DNA from: Pontibacterium sinense
Lineage (GTDB): Bacteria; Pseudomonadota; Gammaproteobacteria; Pseudomonadales; Balneatricaceae
Direction: 5' to 3'
Assembly: GCF_015209595.1 (NCBI RefSeq)
Contig: NZ_JADEYS010000023.1
Coordinates: 1 to 64,000, forward strand
DNA length: 64,000 nucleotides
How positions within the stretch are numbered: the first letter of the stretch is position 1; each line of letters opens with the position of its first letter. The position numbers and the translations under genes are program-made. Below the pieces are notes generated by a model. The model was not told the DNA's origin. It saw only the letters and a program-made list of their open reading frames with translations, and ran no database searches. Below, in pieces: positions 56,713 through 64,000 of this stretch.

Positions 56713-57483
56713 ATGATACGACGCGTTGTATTTAACCAGAAAGGGGGCGTGGGTAAATCCAGCATCGCCGTGAACCTGGCTTCGATCAGTGCAGCCCGTG
56801 GATTACGCACATTGGTTGTGGATCTGGATCCGCAATGCAACTCCAGTCACTATCTGATGGGCGATGATTATATGGATCTGTCGCCGACGGTTCGGGACTT
56901 CTTTGAACAGACCTTGAGCTTTCAGGTTAATCCTGCTGATCCGCAGGATTTCATTCACGAAACGCGCTACGAAAATCTGCATATGTTGCCGGCCAGCTAC
57001 AATTTGGGCGACCTGCAATCCAAGCTGGAATCCAAGCACAAGATCTATAAGCTTCGTGATGCATTGAAAAAGCTGGAAGCGAGTTACGATGCAGTTTATA
57101 TCGATACCCCACCGGCTTTTAACTTCTTTACCTTATCGGCATTAGTAGCGGCAGAGCGTTGCCTGATCCCATTTGATTGTGATGAGTTTGCCCGCCAGGC
57201 TTTATACAGCCTACTGGCGAATATCCAGGAAACTCAGATGGATCACAATGAAGCGTTACAGATTGAAGGTATTGTGGTGAACCAGTTTCAGCCACGTGCC
57301 ACGTTGCCGCAGGCCATAGTGGATGAATTGCTGGCGGATGATCTACCGGTGCTGGAGTCTAAGATTTCATCATCTGTTAAGATGAAAGAATCTCATAACG
57401 AAGGCATTCCGCTGATTCACCTAGCGCCAAAACACAAGATGACCCAAGAGTTCCTTGCGCTGTTTGATGATCTACAGAAATAA
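56713..57483 (+). CDS. Orphan ParA-family ATPase
   Basis: This 256-residue P-loop ATPase of the ParA/MinD superfamily has the deviant Walker A NQKGGVGKSS (K10 and K15). VVDLDPQCNSS and VYIDTPPAFNFFTLSAL (Walker B region) follow. No parB or parS-like gene is adjacent, so it is not a standard chromosome or plasmid partition pair. The ATG at 56713 has AAAGGAG 8 bases before it; a longer frame from 56680 has no site. Its cargo or partner is unknown. Confidence 0.88.
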   Translation: MIRRVVFNQKGGVGKSSIAVNLASISAARGLRTLVVDLDPQCNSSHYLMGDDYMDLSPTVRDFFEQTLSFQVNPADPQDFIHETRYENLHMLPASYNLGDLQSKLESKHKIYKLRDALKKLEASYDAVYIDTPPAFNFFTLSALVAAERCLIPFDCDEFARQALYSLLANIQETQMDHNEALQIEGIVVNQFQPRATLPQAIVDELLADDLPVLESKISSSVKMKESHNEGIPLIHLAPKHKMTQEFLALFDDLQK

Positions 57484-57506
57484 CGTCTGACGCAGCAGGT
57501 CGCGAG

Positions 57507-57668
57507 TCAGGCTGAGTGTTGGTCTGATTCGCGGTAGTTCTGCTGGTTGTCTGCATACCCCGTCTGCAATAGACGCTGACGACGTAGTTCGGCTGCTTTC
57601 GTTCGTAAACTGATCAGCCAGAGAAAGAGCAGAGCGGTCGATACGACCAGAATGACGACTTCCGTCAT
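57507..57668 (-). CDS. Possible small single-span membrane protein
   Basis: This 53-codon reading frame lies between parA and hpt. It begins MTEVVILVVSTALLFLWLISL, one strong membrane helix, followed by a basic stretch KAAELRRQR and a polar tail. It is on the same strand as hpt, 145 bases downstream. The ribosome binding site is weak. The clear helix plus positive-inside charge suggests a real small protein, but nothing else supports it. The rest of 57484-57812 shows no gene. Confidence 0.45.
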   Translation of the reverse strand: MTEVVILVVSTALLFLWLISLRTKAAELRRQRLLQTGYADNQQNYRESDQHSA

Positions 57669-57812
57669 GATTTAACCATCGGTTATTTGAGTCATCATCG
57701 ATTCTAACGAAAATACTCTCATAGACAATAGATAAATATTCATTTTTACGTCATCCGTTTGTCTTAATCGCACCTCTTTCAGTGGACGTAGGTAACCCGG
57801 TATTTGGCACCC

Positions 57813-58373
57813 CTATTTACCGTTGATGGCGTAAATGCCCGGCGCGTTTCTCCAGTAACCCTGATAATCCATGCCATACCCGAAGACGTAACGGTCTTCG
57901 ACCTCAATGCCGACGTAGTCGGGCTTCATTTCCGGGCGGGCTTTTCGCTCGTGCAGCTTGTTGATCAACACCGCGATGCGTACTTCGCTGGCACCGGCTT
58001 GCATGCAGTAGTCATAGATTTCAGCCAGTGTATGGCCTTCATCCAGAATATCGTCAACGATGAGTACGGAGCGGCCTTCAAAGTTGATCTGCGGCGGTAC
58101 TTTCCATTCCAGGCCGTGTCCTGTTGTTGTGTTGCGGTAGCGGGTGGCGTGCATGTAGCCCGCTTCGAGCGGAAAAATCAGTTTGGTCAGAAGTTTACCC
58201 CCGGTGACTAAGCCGCCATTCATGACGGTAAAAACCACGGGGTTCATATCCAGCAAATCGTCAGTGATCGCCACGGCCATTTTGTGCAGCGCTTGTTCAA
58301 CCTCAGACTCGCTGTGCAGCAGATCCGCCTGCATATAGACCTGCTTGATATGTTCCAGATCAGTGATACTCAT
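57813..58373 (-). CDS. hpt: Hypoxanthine-guanine phosphoribosyltransferase
   Basis: This purine salvage enzyme has 186 residues. The PRPP-binding motif is VLIVDDILDEGHTLAEIYDY. FTVMNGGLVTGGKLL and DYVGIEVEDRYVFGYGMDYQGYWRNAPGIYAI are the base-binding parts. The ATG is preceded by a weak site. It is divergent from upp, putting purine and pyrimidine salvage side by side. Confidence 0.92.
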   Translation of the reverse strand: MSITDLEHIKQVYMQADLLHSESEVEQALHKMAVAITDDLLDMNPVVFTVMNGGLVTGGKLLTKLIFPLEAGYMHATRYRNTTTGHGLEWKVPPQINFEGRSVLIVDDILDEGHTLAEIYDYCMQAGASEVRIAVLINKLHERKARPEMKPDYVGIEVEDRYVFGYGMDYQGYWRNAPGIYAINGK

Positions 58374-58475
58374 AATGACGATAGATCTCCGGATTTTTGG
58401 GCAAACGAAAGGGGACGGCGCGTTAAATTAGCAGGGCGCTTTGCGGCCGTTTAAATGACTTTATTGAATGGTTTC

Positions 58476-58487
58476 GCTAATATTAGC
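58476..58487. repeat. 12-base palindrome between hpt and upp
   Basis: GCTAATATTAGC lies in the 169-base divergent gap, 56 bases before upp. It could be an operator shared by both genes. It is short and AT-rich, so chance is possible. Confidence 0.35.
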
Positions 58488-58542
58488 AAGTTTTTCCAAT
58501 CCGTGCCTTTTGTTTCCAAAAAGCGTCATTCGAGGTCAAAAA

Positions 58543-59169
58543 ATGAGTGTAAAAGAGATCAATCACCCGCTGGTTAAGCACAAAATTGGCTTAATGCGAG
58601 CTAAGGATATGAGTACCCGCAGCTTCCGCCAGCTGGCTGCCGAGGTAGGCTGTCTGTTGACCTACGAGGCAACGAAGGATCTGGAGCTGGAAAATTATAC
58701 GCTGGACGGCTGGTGCGGCGACGTTGAAGCCCAGCGTATTAAAGGTAAGAAGATTACGGTTGTACCAATTCTGCGTGCGGGTTTGGGTATGTTGGACGGT
58801 GTTCTGGATCTGGTGCCAAGTGCGAAGATCAGTGTTGTGGGCTTATACCGCGACGAAGAAACACTGGAGCCTGTTGCATACTTTGAAAAACTCGCGGGTG
58901 ATATCGACAACCGTATCTCACTGGTGATCGATCCTATGCTGGCAACCGGTGGCTCCATGATTGCGACCATCGACATGCTGAAGAATGCTGGCTGCACCAG
59001 TATTCGTGCATTGGTGCTTGTGGCTGCACCTGAAGGTATTGAAAAATTGCAGGCGGCGCATCCGGATGTTGACTTGTACGTGGCATCGGTGGACAGCCAC
59101 TTAAATGAACAGGGATATATCATTCCGGGTCTGGGTGACGCGGGTGACAAAATCTTTGGTACTCAGTAA
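58543..59169 (+). CDS. upp: Uracil phosphoribosyltransferase
   Basis: Upp converts uracil and PRPP to UMP. The protein has 208 residues, as in E. coli, from the ATG at 58543. Motifs are [43 protein letters not shown], the PRPP loop [19 protein letters not shown], and the C-terminal [13 protein letters not shown]. An upstream in-frame ATG at 58468 lacks a site. uraA follows after 19 bases. Confidence 0.97.
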   Translation: MSVKEINHPLVKHKIGLMRAKDMSTRSFRQLAAEVGCLLTYEATKDLELENYTLDGWCGDVEAQRIKGKKITVVPILRAGLGMLDGVLDLVPSAKISVVGLYRDEETLEPVAYFEKLAGDIDNRISLVIDPMLATGGSMIATIDMLKNAGCTSIRALVLVAAPEGIEKLQAAHPDVDLYVASVDSHLNEQGYIIPGLGDAGDKIFGTQ

Positions 59170-59188
59170 TTCACAGGAGTAACCCTGA

Positions 59189-60478
59189 ATGAGTGATTCG
59201 AAGATCACGGACTTGCGCACCATACTGGCAGGTTCGCAGATGCTTTTTGTTGCCTTTGGTGCATTGGTGTTGATGCCGTTGCTGACCGGGCTTAATCCCA
59301 GCGTTGCGTTGTTTACGGCAGGCATGGGAACGTTGTTGTTTCACTGGGTGACAAAAAACACGGTCCCTGTGTTTTTGGCTTCATCTTTTGTATTCATCGC
59401 GCCAATTACTTACAGCACCCAGACTTGGGGTGTTTCCGCAACTATGGGGGCTTTGTTTGCCGCCGGTGTTGTGTACATGTTGCTGGCGGTGATGGTCAAA
59501 GTGAAAGGCTCTGGATTCATGCACCGTATCATGCCGCCGGTTGTCACCGGTCCGGTCATTATGGTGATTGGTCTTGGGCTGGCGCCAATCGCCGTGAATA
59601 TGGCGATGGGTAAAACCGGCGATGGTGCGATTGAGCTGTTCCCATATAAGGATGCAATGATCGTATCCATGGCTGCGTTGCTGACCACATTGCTGGTGGC
59701 AACCATGGCTAAAGGTATCTTCCGTTTGGTACCGATTCTGGCCGGTGTTCTGGTGGGGTATCTCGTTGCGAACACGATGGGTATGGTTGATATGACTAAG
59801 GTGTCGGAAGCGCCGGTCTTTGCGATCCCTGAGTTTGTGATGCCGGAATTTCATCTGGCTGCGATCCTGTTTATGTTACCGGTAGCGATTGCCCCTGCGA
59901 TTGAGCACGTGGGTGATGTGCTGGCAATTGGTAACGTAACCGGCAAGGATTATCTGAAGAAGCCGGGCCTGCACCGGACCTTGTTTGGTGATGGCATTGC
60001 GACATCGGCAGCCTCATTGTTCGGCGGTCCACCTAACACCACGTACTCGGAAGTGACGGGTGCAGTGATGTTGACCAAGGCCTTCAATCCGAAAATCATG
60101 CTGTGGGCGTCTGCGTTTGCGATCTTGCTGGCGTTCGTATCCAAGTTTGGTGTGCTGCTGCAAACCATTCCAGCGCCAGTGATGGGCGGAATTCTGATCT
60201 TGCTGTTTGGTTCGATTGCCAGCGTAGGTTTGAATACGCTGATCAAAGCCCGCGTGGATCTGGGTGAGCAACGCAACTTGGTGATTGTTTCCACGACATT
60301 GGTGTTTGGTATTGGTGGCATGGCTGTGGGTAGCGGTGACCTGAACCTGCAAGGTGTGAGCTTGTGCGGTCTGATTGCGATTGCGCTAAACCTCGTTCTG
60401 CCAATGCCGAAGGCGTCCTCAGATGATCTGCACGAAGAGGAAGCGGTGGTGAAAGATATGGTTGATCATAGCCGCTAA
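59189..60478 (+). CDS. uraA: Uracil permease (NCS2 family)
   Basis: UraA is a proton-linked uracil transporter. The 429-residue inner membrane protein is made almost entirely of hydrophobic helices and has the family motifs LFVAFGALVLMPLLTGLNPS, ASSFVFIAPIT, AIEHVGDVLAIGNVTGKDY and GIATSAASLFGGPPNTTYSEVTGAV. AGGAG precedes the ATG. The upp-uraA pair takes up uracil and traps it as UMP. Confidence 0.96.
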   Translation: MSDSKITDLRTILAGSQMLFVAFGALVLMPLLTGLNPSVALFTAGMGTLLFHWVTKNTVPVFLASSFVFIAPITYSTQTWGVSATMGALFAAGVVYMLLAVMVKVKGSGFMHRIMPPVVTGPVIMVIGLGLAPIAVNMAMGKTGDGAIELFPYKDAMIVSMAALLTTLLVATMAKGIFRLVPILAGVLVGYLVANTMGMVDMTKVSEAPVFAIPEFVMPEFHLAAILFMLPVAIAPAIEHVGDVLAIGNVTGKDYLKKPGLHRTLFGDGIATSAASLFGGPPNTTYSEVTGAVMLTKAFNPKIMLWASAFAILLAFVSKFGVLLQTIPAPVMGGILILLFGSIASVGLNTLIKARVDLGEQRNLVIVSTTLVFGIGGMAVGSGDLNLQGVSLCGLIAIALNLVLPMPKASSDDLHEEEAVVKDMVDHSR

Positions 60479-60502
60479 GCGATTCCTTCGTTCCTGTCTT
60501 CG

Positions 60503-60543
60503 AAAAAAAGCCATCCTGAACTAAGCTTCAGGGTGGCTTTTTT
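60503..60543 (+). terminator. Terminator after uraA
   Basis: AAAAAAAGCCAtCCTGAA pairs with TTCAGGgTGGCTTTTTT with one mismatch and a 6-base loop; a T run ends it. Confidence 0.88.
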
Positions 60544-60588
60544 GTATCTGGCCTGCTGTATAGATGGTTACGTAGGAGGGAGAGGAAT

Positions 60589-60789
60589 TTGCAGGTAAAA
60601 ACTCGGGCGTCAGGCACGCCCTGTATCCGAAACTGTTGTCTGGATGATGACAATATCTGTTTGGGTTGTTGCCGTTCGCTGGATGAAATCCTGAAATGGC
60701 AGGATGCTTCTGAAGAGCAGCGTCAGGAATGGTTAAAAAGGGCGGAGCAGCGCCGTCAGCGTCGAGTTAACGAAGCTCGAAAGCTCTGA
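60589..60789 (+). CDS. DUF1289 family Cys-rich protein
   Basis: This 66-residue protein belongs to DUF1289. The N-terminal half holds six Cys (C12, C16, C17, C24, C27, C28) in TPCIRNCCLDDDNICLGCCRSLDEI, probably a metal site. A basic helical C-terminus follows (EWLKRAEQRRQRRVNEARK). The TTG start has GGAGAGGA before it. Function is unknown. Its stop lies next to the stop of the convergent mdlB. Confidence 0.82.
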   Translation: MQVKTRASGTPCIRNCCLDDDNICLGCCRSLDEILKWQDASEEQRQEWLKRAEQRRQRRVNEARKL

Positions 60790-60790
60790 A

Positions 60791-62551
60791 TTAAGATAAC
60801 ATCTGAACCCGACGGGCTTGCTGCTGTAGCTGATACATTGAGCGATACAGACCGGCGTCTGCTTGCATCAACTCATTATGTGTTCCTCTTTCCTCAATTC
60901 GCCCGTGTGATAACACCAGAATCTGATCGGCATGTTTAATTGTTGAAAGGCGGTGGGCCACAATAATCATGGTGACTTTTCCATGTAGTTCTCGCAGGGC
61001 ACGTTGAATGACTTGCTCAGTTTCACTATCCACATTGGCCGTGGCTTCATCCAGTAGCAAGATCTGGGGGGAGGCTGCGAGTGCTCGCGCGATCACCAGT
61101 TGCTGGCGTTGCCCCGTGGAAAGTCGAGTCCCGCCTTCACCTAAACGTGTGTCGAGTCCATCCGGTAGCTGTCGGATGGTATCTGTCAGATGTGCCTGTT
61201 GTGCCGCTTGCAGCAGCTTAGCTTCCGGTAGGTTGCGGCCCATATCAATATTGTCCCGCAGGGAGCCTACGACAATAAACGGTTCCTGAGGGATAAGCCC
61301 AATACCTCGACGCAGGTTGTCGTGGCTGAAGCTCTCCAATGGTTGCCCATCCAGCCTGATGGTCCCTTCTTTAGTGGGGTAGAAGTTTAGCAATACGCTG
61401 AGCAGGGTGCTTTTTCCGCTTCCAGTGTGGCCTACAACAGCGAAGAGTTCGCCGGGTTTAAGGTTAAAGCTAACATCGTGCAGGACCGGTTTGCCGGTTT
61501 GATAGGCGAAATTCAGCGCTGAGACGGTAATATGGCCGCTTGTAATCTGAGCGGGAGAGTCATGGTACTGCTGTTCGCCTTCCTCAATCAGTGTATGCAC
61601 CCGATCACCGGCGACCATGGCCTGTTGATAAAGGTTAAAACGCTGGGTAACTTCCGCCAGAGGTTCTGTAAAACGTCCCAGATAGTTAAGGAAGGCATAG
61701 AGTACACCGACTTCCGCAACGCCTGTGGTGACCTGGAGGCCAAACATCCAAATAATTGCGACAAGCACAGAAACACTGAGCAGATCAATCGCAGGACGTA
61801 GTAGCAGAGCGCTAACTTTGATGGTGCGCATACGTGCGCGGTAATAGTCATCGTTGACCTGATCAAACTCTTCGATGAAGCGTGGTTGTTGATTGCTGGC
61901 CTGCAATACTGACATCCCGGCAATGGATTCGCTGATGTTGGCGTTAATCTCTGAACGCAGGTGACGGCTTTGCTGGACTGCGGGGCCGCTAAATTTTTCG
62001 TAGAGGAAAATCACCCCCATCACGGTAGGAATGAGTAGGGCGGAAGCCAGCATCAGCTGCAGGTCCAGCAACGCCATCGCGATCAGAATGCCAATCAGAA
62101 GGATCAGGTTACTCATGACTACAGATAAAAACTGCACATAGAGGTCTTTAATCGCTTCTGTGTCATTGGTGATACGGCTCACCAATTGTCCAGTACGGGC
62201 ATGGTCAAAGTACGCCATAGGCAGCTTGAGTACATGCTTGAACGCGCGCTGGCGGATATCTTGCACCGCATTCAACGCCATCGTGGTGAAATGCATCGTT
62301 TGTTGGTAGCGCAACCATGCAGCTGCGATTTGTGACCCAAGATAAAGTAAGAGCAATGTCACAAGAGCCTGGGTTTCGAACTGTCGGGGCATCAGGTAAT
62401 CATCAATAAATACCTTGCCCAGATAGGGGCCTAAAACATCCGCAATGGTGGCCAAAACCAGAAAGGCACTGGCTTTGGTTAGCAGAGCTTTGTCGCCATA
62501 GATATAGCTGGATAATAACTTGAATGTACCGCGTCGGTTGTTATCGCTCAT
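60791..62551 (-). CDS. mdlB: Heterodimeric ABC exporter subunit MdlB
   Basis: This 586-residue ABC half-transporter has six membrane helices in the first ~320 residues. A nucleotide-binding domain follows with Walker A GHTGSGKST, signature LSTGQRQQL, Walker B ILLLDEATANVD and an H-loop AHRLST. The start at 62551 (MSDNNRRGTFKLL) overlaps the mdlA 3' end by 11 bases; a longer frame runs into mdlA. With MdlA it forms a heterodimeric exporter of unknown substrate. Confidence 0.9.
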   Translation of the reverse strand: MSDNNRRGTFKLLSSYIYGDKALLTKASAFLVLATIADVLGPYLGKVFIDDYLMPRQFETQALVTLLLLYLGSQIAAAWLRYQQTMHFTTMALNAVQDIRQRAFKHVLKLPMAYFDHARTGQLVSRITNDTEAIKDLYVQFLSVVMSNLILLIGILIAMALLDLQLMLASALLIPTVMGVIFLYEKFSGPAVQQSRHLRSEINANISESIAGMSVLQASNQQPRFIEEFDQVNDDYYRARMRTIKVSALLLRPAIDLLSVSVLVAIIWMFGLQVTTGVAEVGVLYAFLNYLGRFTEPLAEVTQRFNLYQQAMVAGDRVHTLIEEGEQQYHDSPAQITSGHITVSALNFAYQTGKPVLHDVSFNLKPGELFAVVGHTGSGKSTLLSVLLNFYPTKEGTIRLDGQPLESFSHDNLRRGIGLIPQEPFIVVGSLRDNIDMGRNLPEAKLLQAAQQAHLTDTIRQLPDGLDTRLGEGGTRLSTGQRQQLVIARALAASPQILLLDEATANVDSETEQVIQRALRELHGKVTMIIVAHRLSTIKHADQILVLSHGRIEERGTHNELMQADAGLYRSMYQLQQQARRVQMLS

Positions 62552-64000
62552 CGAGTGCAGCCTCCATCTGTTGGTAGGTCCACATTCGGCTGTACCAGCC
62601 ATCTTGTTGAGCGAGCGAGGTATGATTGCCCCGTTCGCTGATTTCGCCATGATTCAGCACCAGAATCTCATCCGCGTCTTCAATAGCAGAGAGCCGGTGG
62701 CTGATAATGATCACGGAGCGTTGTTGTGTATCGTCGCGCAGGTGCTGAAGAATCTGTTGTTCGGTGTGCACGTCGACTGCGGACAGTGCGTCATCCAGAA
62801 TCAGTATCGGGGCGTCTGTAATCAGGGCGCGAGCGATGGCCAGACGTTGGCGCTGACCACCAGACAGGGTGATACCTCGCTCACCGACCTGAGTGTTATA
62901 GCCGTCGGGAAAATGCCGAATATCCTCATCCAGTGCTGCTACTTTGGCAGCGTGTTGGATCTGCTCAAGACTGGCAGTCGGCCGGGCCAGAGCAATGTTA
63001 TCGGCGATGCTCAGGCTGAACAGAAAGCTGTCTTGAGGCACATAGGCAAAGCAGGCTCGGATGTGATGCAGGGTGAGTGCCTGTAGGGGGTGATCATCAA
63101 TCAAAATCTGGCCTGATTCTGAGTCCCAGTGACGCATCAAAAGCTGAATCAATGTGGTTTTACCTGCACCGGTGGGGCCTGCAATCCCCAGTTTTTGACC
63201 TTGAAGAAGATTAAAATGAACGCCTTTCAGAATCTGCCCGTCCTTTTCATCGTAGGCGAAGCTCAGGTTATGAATGCTCAGATCCGGCTGTGTCGGTGTG
63301 TGTGTACCGTGGTCTGCGATGGTATCGGGTGTATCAAGGAGCACATCAACCCGTTTTAATGCTGCGCTTCCGCGCTCGATAATATTCAGCAACCAGCCAA
63401 AGGCCCACATCGGCCAAATCAGCTGCCCCATATACAGGGTGAAACTTGCCAGTTTGCCGACTGTCAGCTGATCCTGCCAGACCAGCCAGCCGCCGATACC
63501 CAGAATCAGCAAGAGGGAGGTCGTTAGGCAGAGATAGATAACCGGTTCATACAGCGCTTCATACCGCGCGACCTGATAATTGCAGCGTGCTGCTTTGTCC
63601 GCGATCTTGTTAAACACCTGGCTTTCGTGATGCTCCCGTCCCATCGCCTTAATCAGGCGGATACCGGATAGCGCCTGCTGGGTCTGGTTGTTGAGATCGG
63701 AAAAACGTTCGAGTGATTCTTGAAAGTGCTGATGCACCGAACGGGATATTCTGAAAAAACCGTAACCCATGATTGGAAAGGGGAGTAGGGCAATAACCGT
63801 GAGGCGCCAGTCGATGGCAAAGAGCATCATCGCAATGACCAGTACAAAGGTCAGTGCCCCGTCAAAACCCGAGAGCACACCTTCACCCGCTGCCAGTTCG
63901 ATGGCATCAATATCATTGGTCGCTTTGGCCATCAGATCGCCGGTGCTTTGCTGGCTATAAAATGCCGGACCTAAGCGGGTGAGTCGCTGGTAAAAGCGCT
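62541..64000 (-). CDS. mdlA: Heterodimeric ABC exporter subunit MdlA (partial)
   Basis: The gene runs off the right end. From the window edge the frame reads RFYQRLTRLGPAFYSQQSTGDLMAKATND, so the N-terminal membrane helices start outside. The visible part has membrane helices and an ATPase domain with Walker A GPTGAGKTT, signature LSGGQRQRL and Walker B LILDDALSAVD, then SHRLSAI. Walker B ends DD rather than DE: the usual catalytic Glu is Asp, which is common in one half of heterodimeric exporters. Confidence 0.9.
   Translation of the reverse strand, partial: RFYQRLTRLGPAFYSQQSTGDLMAKATNDIDAIELAAGEGVLSGFDGALTFVLVIAMMLFAIDWRLTVIALLPFPIMGYGFFRISRSVHQHFQESLERFSDLNNQTQQALSGIRLIKAMGREHHESQVFNKIADKAARCNYQVARYEALYEPVIYLCLTTSLLLILGIGGWLVWQDQLTVGKLASFTLYMGQLIWPMWAFGWLLNIIERGSAALKRVDVLLDTPDTIADHGTHTPTQPDLSIHNLSFAYDEKDGQILKGVHFNLLQGQKLGIAGPTGAGKTTLIQLLMRHWDSESGQILIDDHPLQALTLHHIRACFAYVPQDSFLFSLSIADNIALARPTASLEQIQHAAKVAALDEDIRHFPDGYNTQVGERGITLSGGQRQRLAIARALITDAPILILDDALSAVDVHTEQQILQHLRDDTQQRSVIIISHRLSAIEDADEILVLNHGEISERGNHTSLAQQDGWYSRMWTYQQMEAALDER

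Overview
The window is one contiguous stretch of a gammaproteobacterial chromosome. Gene order and protein sequences point to a marine member of the Oceanospirillaceae (the Neptunomonas/Marinobacterium type); that placement is an inference. Several blocks follow the Pseudomonas order almost gene for gene: sdhE-ygfX / nadB / rpoE-rseA-rseC-mucD / lepA-lepB-DUF4845-rnc-era-recO-pdxJ-acpS; cysM-relA-mazG; aroQ-accB-accC-prmA-dusB-fis-purH-purD; and prkA-yeaH-spoVR. No rRNA, tRNA, CRISPR array, insertion sequence or prophage was seen. Coding density is high, and most genes start on ATG with some GTG and TTG starts.

Layout. 1-600: end of an off-window gene's terminator and a 550-base gene-free stretch with inverted repeats. 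0.6-6.5 kb: succinate dehydrogenase flavinylation, NAD synthesis and the sigma-E envelope-stress operon. 6.7-13.2 kb: lepA to acpS operon (translation, secretion, RNA processing, DNA repair, vitamin B6, acyl carrier protein activation). 13.4-24.4 kb: universal stress protein, cysM, relA-mazG, ppc, adk, hemH, rlmB. 24.5-29.7 kb, minus strand: pta-ackA followed by an autoinducer-2-type periplasmic binding protein and sensor kinase. 30-35.5 kb: PilJ-type chemoreceptor, then poorly characterised genes (DUF2252, GNAT, DUF2333, DM13). 35.6-45.3 kb, minus strand: hinT, spoVR-yeaH-prkA, and a branched-chain 2-oxoacid dehydrogenase operon headed by leucine dehydrogenase. 45.6-48.3 kb: a convergent pair, an L,D-transpeptidase and a TPR protein, that share a C-terminal domain. 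48.5-56.4 kb, minus strand: purD, purH, fis, dusB, prmA, accC, accB, aroQ. 56.7-60.8 kb: orphan ParA, hypoxanthine and uracil salvage (hpt, upp, uraA) and DUF1289. 60.8-64 kb: a heterodimeric ABC exporter, mdlB and a partial mdlA.

Two things stand out. First, the anti-sigma factor gene between rpoE and rseC encodes an RseA-like protein fused in frame to what looks like only the C-terminal domain of RseB. The lipid-binding N-terminal domain of RseB, and any separate rseB gene, are missing. Second, a LuxP homologue keeps all eight of the autoinducer-2/borate contact residues recalled from Vibrio harveyi LuxP. It sits next to a kinase with a LuxQ-like periplasmic part but a NarX/UhpB-type (HisKA_3) kinase core and no receiver domain. 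This looks like an AI-2 sensor wired to a NarL-type regulator instead of LuxU/LuxO. Other points of interest are a perfect 10-bp inverted repeat before parA, a possible FNR-like box between pta and the chemoreceptor gene, and the shared NTF2-like domain of the convergent pair at 45.6-48.3 kb.
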